Below are positions 1 through 3,736 of a DNA stretch of 6,721 nucleotides, piece by piece; positions within the stretch are counted from its first letter, which is position 1; each line of letters starts with the position of its first letter. Source of the DNA: JASGCK01 sp031430035 (GTDB lineage Bacteria; Pseudomonadota; Gammaproteobacteria; Burkholderiales; Burkholderiaceae_C); NCBI GenBank assembly GCA_031430035.1, contig JANPAS010000031.1, positions 1 through 6,721 of the forward strand. The letters are read 5' to 3'. The translations under genes and the position numbers were made by a program. Under the pieces are notes generated by a model that saw only the letters and a program-made list of their open reading frames with translations, was not told where the DNA came from and did not search any database.

Positions 1-24
1 CAACGAGAAACGAGAAAAGATATT

Positions 25-666
25 TCATGCAAGGTGACGTAGGACAAGATTTTTAAGAAGTGGCAATTGTCCGTGAAAGAAGTGCGAGCCCGCTGGCACC
101 ACGGTGACGGGCAAACTTTGCGGACGTGCCCAGTCCATCACGGCGGAGAGCTCAACGACATCGTCGGCTTCGGCGTGGAGAACGAATGTGCGGTTATGCA
201 ACTCTTGTGCGATGGGCGCAAGCGCAAATTTGCCCGCAGCAGAGCCAATTAGTGCGATGTGTCCCATGTCAGCATCCAAATTGCGACCACTCGCCGCCAT
301 CTGCTCCAAAGCGTGCGTGACGCAAAACGTGCCAAACGAAAATCCTGCCAAACAAATGTTGCCCGATGGCGCGTACTCGGTGATGACCGCGAGTAAATCA
401 TCCGTCTCGCCAATGCCATTGGCAAACTCGCCCGCGCTTGTCCCCACGCCTCGGTAGTTAAACCGAATTGAGCGCCAGCCCATAGCCACAAAGGCTTTGG
501 CCAGGGTCTGCACTACTTTGTTATCCATCGTGCCGCCCTGCACGGGGTTTGGATGAGCGATGATGGCTGTGCCTTTGAAGGCGACACCTGCGTCGGCTTC
601 ATCAATTTGAATTTGCAACTGGCCAACGGGGCCAGCGATGTGGGTGTGCTGTGTACGAGGATTCAT
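25..666 (-). CDS. alpha/beta hydrolase (COG2945-like small serine hydrolase)
   Basis: A 213-residue protein of the alpha/beta-hydrolase superfamily, resembling the small COG2945-type predicted hydrolases; the substrate is unknown. Visible hallmarks are an early HPNPVQGG segment (39-45) after a first hydrophobic strand, where this group forms its oxyanion region, the strand-turn FNYRGVGTSAG (69-79), the nucleophile elbow GFSFG with Ser110, the acid strand HAEADDVV with Asp168 or Asp169, and the catalytic histidine segment GSHFFHG (His195 the likely catalytic one). The triad appears intact. There is no signal peptide or membrane segment, so it should be cytoplasmic. It begins 6 bp after the xth stop codon on the same strand and has no clear Shine-Dalgarno sequence, which suggests co-transcription and translational coupling with xth. 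The family assignment is fairly firm; the physiological reaction cannot be inferred. Confidence 0.88.
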   Translation of the reverse strand: MNPRTQHTHIAGPVGQLQIQIDEADAGVAFKGTAIIAHPNPVQGGTMDNKVVQTLAKAFVAMGWRSIRFNYRGVGTSAGEFANGIGETDDLLAVITEYAPSGNICLAGFSFGTFCVTHALEQMAASGRNLDADMGHIALIGSAAGKFALAPIAQELHNRTFVLHAEADDVVELSAVMDWARPQSLPVTVVPAGSHFFHGQLPLLKNLVLRHLA

Positions 667-672
667 GGGTGT

Positions 673-1464
673 TTATAGTGTGAAATCGTAGTTAATCGTA
701 ATGGGGGCGTGGTCAGAGAATTTCTCGTCTTTGTAAATACTCACCTCTCGTGCAGCCCTTGCTAGCTCTGGCGTGGCGAGGTGGTAATCCAAGCGCCAAC
801 CCACGTTATTAGCGTACGCCTGCCCACGGTTGCTCCACCATGTGTAGGCATCGTCGGTCGCCGTTGGTTCTAACTGGCGGTATGTGTCCACAATACCCCC
901 TTCTGTAGTGAGCTTCGTCATCCACGCCCGTTCCTCTGGAGTAAAGCCACTATTCTTTTGATTACTTTTCCAGTTTTTCAAATCAATGTTTTGATGCGCA
1001 ATATTGATGTCACCGCACAAAATAAAGTCGCGCTTTTTCTTCAGACTCATCAAGTGGGGATACATCAAATCTAAGAATCTAAACTTGGCGGCTTGGCGCT
1101 CTTCGCCCGACGAACCGCTGGGGAAATAGCTGCTGATGATGGATCGTTTGGCGCTTGGCGTGTCAAAACGCAGCTCGACATAGCGACCCTCTGCGTCAAA
1201 TTCACCGCCATCAAAACCGACCACTACATCACTCGGTTCATGGCGCGAGTACACGCCTACGCCCGAGTAACCTTTTTTTTCAGCAAATTGGAAATAGCCC
1301 TTCATTCCTGCGATGGATTCAAAGCGTCCTGCCACGTCCGTAGCCTGTGCTTTCACCTCTTGCACACACATACAATCTGGCAGAGTCTTTTCAACCCAAG
1401 CCTCTACGCCCTTGTTGGCGGCCGAGCGAATGCCGTTGAAGTTCAAGCTGGTCAATGAAAACAT
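673..1464 (-). CDS. xth: exodeoxyribonuclease III (AP endonuclease)
   Basis: A 263-residue enzyme of the ExoIII/APE1 (EEP) family, which cleaves DNA at abasic sites and removes 3'-blocking groups in base-excision repair, with 3'-5' exonuclease activity on duplex DNA. The family motifs are all present in order: LNFNGIRSA (Asn10), CVQEVKAQ with metal-binding Glu36, SSYFPSGS with the active-site Tyr113, LCGDINIAH with Asp152 and Asn154, WRLDYHLAT with Asp226, and the C-terminal FSDHAPI with the Asp251-His252 pair. The length is normal for the family and nothing is truncated. The start is the first Met of the conserved SLNFNG beginning, with only a weak ribosome-binding site (GGTAGA, 6 bases upstream). 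It leads the two-gene unit with the downstream hydrolase and diverges from pyrE across 14 bp. Which subgroup it belongs to (XthA or ExoA type) cannot be settled by eye. Confidence 0.96.
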   Translation of the reverse strand: MFSLTSLNFNGIRSAANKGVEAWVEKTLPDCMCVQEVKAQATDVAGRFESIAGMKGYFQFAEKKGYSGVGVYSRHEPSDVVVGFDGGEFDAEGRYVELRFDTPSAKRSIISSYFPSGSSGEERQAAKFRFLDLMYPHLMSLKKKRDFILCGDINIAHQNIDLKNWKSNQKNSGFTPEERAWMTKLTTEGGIVDTYRQLEPTATDDAYTWWSNRGQAYANNVGWRLDYHLATPELARAAREVSIYKDEKFSDHAPITINYDFTL

Positions 1465-1478
1465 AGATTTCTACCGTT

Positions 1479-2165
1479 ATGACAAATACAAATAGTGCCC
1501 AAGATTTTGTGAAGTTTGCGCTCGAAGCAGGCGTGCTTAAATTTGGCGAATACAAACTCAAATCAGGGCGAATGAGTCCTTACTTTTTTAACGCAGGCTT
1601 GTTTGACGACGGTAATAAACTGGGGACACTGGCTCAATTTTATGCGGCAAGCATTTTGAAGAGCGGCATCCAGTTCGACATGATATTTGGCCCCGCCTAC
1701 AAAGGTATTCCATTGGCTGCAACGGTCGCGATGGAGTTGGCACGGCAAGGTAAAAACGTACCGTTCGCTTACAACCGCAAAGAAGCCAAAGACCACGGCG
1801 AAGGCGGCTCGCTGGTGGGCGCGCCGCTCAAAGGGCGCGTGCTCATCATTGACGATGTGATGTCGGCAGGCACAGCAGCCAAAGAATCCATCGCACTCAT
1901 CAAAGCCGCGGGTGCAACACCCCACGCGATTGCCATCGCGCTAGACCGCCAAGAGCGCGGTGTTGAAAACGGTGTGGATGTTCCCTACAGCGCTGTGCAA
2001 TTTGTGCAGCGGGAGTTGGGCCTCTCGGTGTGTCACATTGCCACACTTAGTGATTTGCTCGGCTACTTGGGCAGCATGGGCTCTGGCATGGGCGAGCACG
2101 CTGCGAGAGCACAGGCTTACCGCGATCGCTACGGTGTGGATAGCGCGGATGATAAAAGTGCTTGA
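1479..2165 (+). CDS. pyrE: orotate phosphoribosyltransferase
   Basis: A 228-residue type I phosphoribosyltransferase that joins orotate to PRPP to give orotidine 5'-monophosphate, the fifth step of de novo pyrimidine synthesis, in the cytoplasm. The N-terminal segment has the PyrE look (FGEYKLKSGRMSPYFFNAG, 22-40), the orotate-side substrate region. FGPAYKGIPLA (70-80) follows, then the flexible catalytic loop NRKEAKDHGEGG (99-110; Lys101, Lys104, Asp105, His106), and the PRPP-binding signature VLIIDDVMSAGTA (121-133) with its acidic pair Asp125-Asp126. Length is typical. The start is fixed by an in-frame stop at 1464-1466 and by homology; there is no good Shine-Dalgarno sequence, so its upstream control is unclear. 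Its last codons overlap the next gene by 17 bp, which implies co-translation. Confidence 0.97.
   Translation: MTNTNSAQDFVKFALEAGVLKFGEYKLKSGRMSPYFFNAGLFDDGNKLGTLAQFYAASILKSGIQFDMIFGPAYKGIPLAATVAMELARQGKNVPFAYNRKEAKDHGEGGSLVGAPLKGRVLIIDDVMSAGTAAKESIALIKAAGATPHAIAIALDRQERGVENGVDVPYSAVQFVQRELGLSVCHIATLSDLLGYLGSMGSGMGEHAARAQAYRDRYGVDSADDKSA
1485..1513 (-). promoter_or_regulatory. candidate sigma70-type promoter for xth, inside the 5' end of pyrE
   Basis: On the minus strand TTCACA (five of six matches to the -35 consensus, at 1513-1508) is followed after exactly 17 bases by TGTATT (four of six to the -10, at 1490-1485). This would start transcription near 1478, about 14 bases before the xth start codon. 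The gap between the genes is too short to hold a promoter, so some such element inside pyrE is expected. Matches of this quality also arise by chance, so this is only a suggestion. Confidence 0.25.
2136..2140 (+). promoter_or_regulatory. ribosome-binding site deciding the start at 2149
   Basis: GTGGA lies 8 bases before the ATG at 2149, inside the end of pyrE. It is a modest Shine-Dalgarno match, and together with the onset of protein-like sequence at that ATG it favours 2149 over the far upstream ATG at 1960, which would bury nearly 190 bases in another frame of pyrE. Confidence 0.4.
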
Positions 2166-3045
2166 GCACATCGACATCTTCTTGCGAGACCTGCTCGCTA
2201 GCCCACAGCTGGCGCTGGTTGCAGAGTCGTGTGCCTTGGAGGTCAATCTACATAAGGCTTTACAGGCATCGCCTCTACAACAGGTAAGTGACGCTGAGAT
2301 AACGGCCATCGCCGACCCCGATGCACGTGAGAACTACGCGTTTTATTTGCGGCTGCAAACCGAGCTGCTAGCTGCGGGAAGTCTTGAGGCGTATTACTTG
2401 CAACTCATCCGAAGCGCCGCAGTCACTGTGCCGCAAGATGTGATGGATGCACTGGTTGAAAACATCACGCTTCGCATGATGGATGCCACAACGAATCCAA
2501 CCGTCGATAAAAACATAGCCGTTCAATACGCAGCGGCAGAGTGGCTATACAAACGCCAAGCCGTGCATTTAGAAGACGGACGCGTGATGCACGATGTGCC
2601 CCGCGATTCGGTGACCGAGCCACTCGATTTGTCGCATGGCATGGCGAATGAGTTGAGTCATGGCCTCATCTTCCGTTTGAGTAATGCCAATTCAGGACTC
2701 AAGGCGCTGTCGCAGGTGCTGGAGAAATGGGTGCAACACATGCTGAACATCGACGTCAACATTCGGCATGTCGCCAATGTGGATGATGCCGCATGGCGTT
2801 GGCATATCGGCCTAGAGGCCACGTCCACTGGTGTTTTGAACGACTTATACCTGGGTAAAGATGTTCCTGAAGAAGGACTCAAATCACTCATCAGTTTGTT
2901 TAAATTGGAATTTAAAAACGCAAGTCATGTGCAGGTTGACATGGCAGGCAAACCCGTTTATTTGGGGTTGGCGATGGATGCTAATGGGAACGTCAAAATC
3001 AAGCCGCAGAATTTGCTGTTGAATTTGCCTTTGAAATTGAATTAA
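2149..3045 (+). CDS. conserved protein of unknown function, DUF6352-like
   Basis: A 298-residue soluble protein with no signal peptide or membrane helix. From memory of the family it resembles DUF6352: an N-terminal FLRDLLASPQLALVAESC-type segment (11-28), an ADPDARENYAFYLRLQ stretch (55-70), a C-terminal half containing WHIGLEA (218-224) and LNDLYLG (230-236), then LISLFKLEF (247-255), KPVYLGLAM (268-276) and a KPQNLLLNLPL ending (285-295). No nucleotide-binding loop, metal cluster or catalytic triad is recognisable, so no activity is proposed. I chose the ATG at 2149 because protein-like sequence starts there and GTGGA precedes it; a GTG at 2158 is an alternative. The start overlaps the end of pyrE by 17 bp, indicating translational coupling, but nothing else ties it to pyrimidine synthesis. 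The family name is a recollection and was not searched. Confidence 0.85.
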   Translation: MIKVLEHIDIFLRDLLASPQLALVAESCALEVNLHKALQASPLQQVSDAEITAIADPDARENYAFYLRLQTELLAAGSLEAYYLQLIRSAAVTVPQDVMDALVENITLRMMDATTNPTVDKNIAVQYAAAEWLYKRQAVHLEDGRVMHDVPRDSVTEPLDLSHGMANELSHGLIFRLSNANSGLKALSQVLEKWVQHMLNIDVNIRHVANVDDAAWRWHIGLEATSTGVLNDLYLGKDVPEEGLKSLISLFKLEFKNASHVQVDMAGKPVYLGLAMDANGNVKIKPQNLLLNLPLKLN

Positions 3046-3054
3046 ACTGCTTTT

Positions 3055-3309
3055 ATGCCAGTTATATTTCGCTACAAAGGGATAAGGTTTTTCTTCTTCT
3101 CTAACGAGGGAGAACCACGCGAGCCTGTGCATGTGCATGTTCAAGGCGCAGAAGGCGATGCGAAATTTTGGATACACCCAAGCGTCAAGCTAATGGAAAG
3201 CGATGGGTTTGATGCGCGAACGCTGCGTGAATTGACTCGGGTGATTGAAGACAAAAAAGAATTAATCGAAAGGACTTGGAATGAACACTTCGATGACGAC
3301 AACAGCTAA
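3055..3309 (+). CDS. DUF4160 domain protein
   Basis: A small 84-residue protein matching the DUF4160 family in length and layout: a starting MPVIFRYKGIRFFFFSNEG strand pair (1-19), the conserved histidine segment EPVHVHV (23-29; His26, His28), AKFWI (36-40), and a C-terminal helix rich in charged residues (LRELTRVIEDKKELIERTWNEHF). The family has no established biochemical activity that I can name; the HxHV motif could bind metal or sit in an active site, which is inference. It begins 9 bases after the preceding gene with no clear Shine-Dalgarno sequence, and its last 29 bases overlap the DUF2442 gene. DUF4160 and DUF2442 genes commonly sit side by side in bacteria, often in mobile or toxin-antitoxin-like settings, so a two-protein module is likely. 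Confidence 0.88.
   Translation: MPVIFRYKGIRFFFFSNEGEPREPVHVHVQGAEGDAKFWIHPSVKLMESDGFDARTLRELTRVIEDKKELIERTWNEHFDDDNS
3271..3274 (+). promoter_or_regulatory. ribosome-binding site for the DUF2442 gene
   Basis: AGGA sits 6 bases before the ATG at 3281, within the DUF4160 coding region. It supports 3281 as the start over a second in-frame ATG at 3293 (residue 5), and shows that the second gene of the pair has its own initiation signal in addition to any coupling from the overlap. Confidence 0.55.
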
Positions 3310-3541
3310 ATCTGTTCGCTTTGACGATGACAGCATGTGGGTTGACCTGCGTGATGGTCGCTCCCTATCCGTGCCTCTGACGTGGTTTCCAAGACTGTTA
3401 AATGCGCAACCTGACCAACGTAATCAATTTGAGATTAGCCGCAAAGGCTTGCACTGGGAAGCGCTGGATGAGGATATTTCGATTGCAGGTTTACTTGCTG
3501 GGCGTGGGGATCAAACGCGTGGGGCGTTGCACGCGGCGTGA
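3281..3541 (+). CDS. DUF2442 domain protein, partner of DUF4160
   Basis: An 86-residue protein with the full DUF2442 pattern: a short strand with acidic turn (VRFDDDSMWVDL, 12-23), DGRSLSVPLTWFPRLLNA (25-42), and the closing LHWEALDEDISIAGLLAG (57-74), the most recognisable part of the family. It is soluble and has no visible catalytic residues. It overlaps DUF4160 by 29 bp in a different frame, so the two are expressed together. In such pairs the DUF2442 member is often supposed to be the regulatory or antitoxin-like partner, but the sequence does not show this and I do not claim it. An alternative start at 3293 would give 82 residues. The gene is followed 8 bases later by a strong hairpin. 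Confidence 0.88.
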   Translation: MNTSMTTTAKSVRFDDDSMWVDLRDGRSLSVPLTWFPRLLNAQPDQRNQFEISRKGLHWEALDEDISIAGLLAGRGDQTRGALHAA

Positions 3542-3549
3542 ACGCTTGA

Positions 3550-3584
3550 TTTGAATTCTCTCCTCAGTGTGGAGAGAATTCAAA
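3550..3584. repeat. perfect 14-bp inverted repeat (hairpin) after the DUF4160/DUF2442 pair
   Basis: The arm TTTGAATTCTCTCC (3550-3563) is the exact reverse complement of GGAGAGAATTCAAA (3571-3584), separated by the 7-base loop TCAGTGT. As RNA it forms a stable stem on either strand. Neither side is followed by a run of T, so it is not a textbook intrinsic terminator; it may still end or protect the 3' end of the plus-strand transcript. A palindromic mobile remnant is another possibility. Only the repeat itself is certain. Confidence 0.85.
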
Positions 3585-3599
3585 GGCAGCTAGTTATTC

Positions 3600-3623
3600 A
3601 AAAAAGCCACACGCTGTGTGACC
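3600..3623 (-). terminator. intrinsic terminator downstream of icmF
   Basis: Read on the minus strand, CACAC-AGC-GTGTG forms a 5-bp stem with a 3-base loop. It extends by U-G, G-C and G-U pairs to 8 pairs, then runs directly into six T residues (complement of 3605-3600). It lies about 115 bases past the icmF stop codon in the correct orientation, and would end the icmF transcript before it runs into the convergent DUF4160/DUF2442 genes. The short core stem with wobble pairs makes it moderate in predicted strength. Confidence 0.6.
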
Positions 3624-3736
3624 AATCCAATCTCGGGTATTTATGCAGGTCGTATTTCAGGAAATAAAAAAGTCGCCAAGGTTGCGCATTGTGAAGAGGC
3701 GTGGCGGCTGTGTTGGAACGAATTCTCTACATCCAA

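Noticed and set aside
2..15. Tandem AACGAGA AACGAGA past the end of the hydrolase gene
   Set aside because: Two copies of a 7-base unit at the window edge; on the minus strand it gives a T-rich stretch but no hairpin precedes it, so no terminator can be claimed.
1960..2148. Extension of the 298-residue protein to an ATG at 1960, giving 361 residues
   Set aside because: The extra 63 residues are a frame-shifted reading of the pyrE gene and look unlike protein of the family; a better start with a ribosome-binding site lies at 2149.
3661..3690. Possible second minus-strand terminator with a TTTTTT tract (complement of 3666-3671)
   Set aside because: The T run is real but the upstream bases form only a 3 to 5-bp imperfect stem, much weaker than the terminator at 3600-3623.
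3553..3728. GAATTCTCT occurring at 3553-3561 and again at 3720-3728
   Set aside because: A 9-base match between AT-rich intergenic stretches is too short to claim as a repeat, attachment site or insertion footprint.
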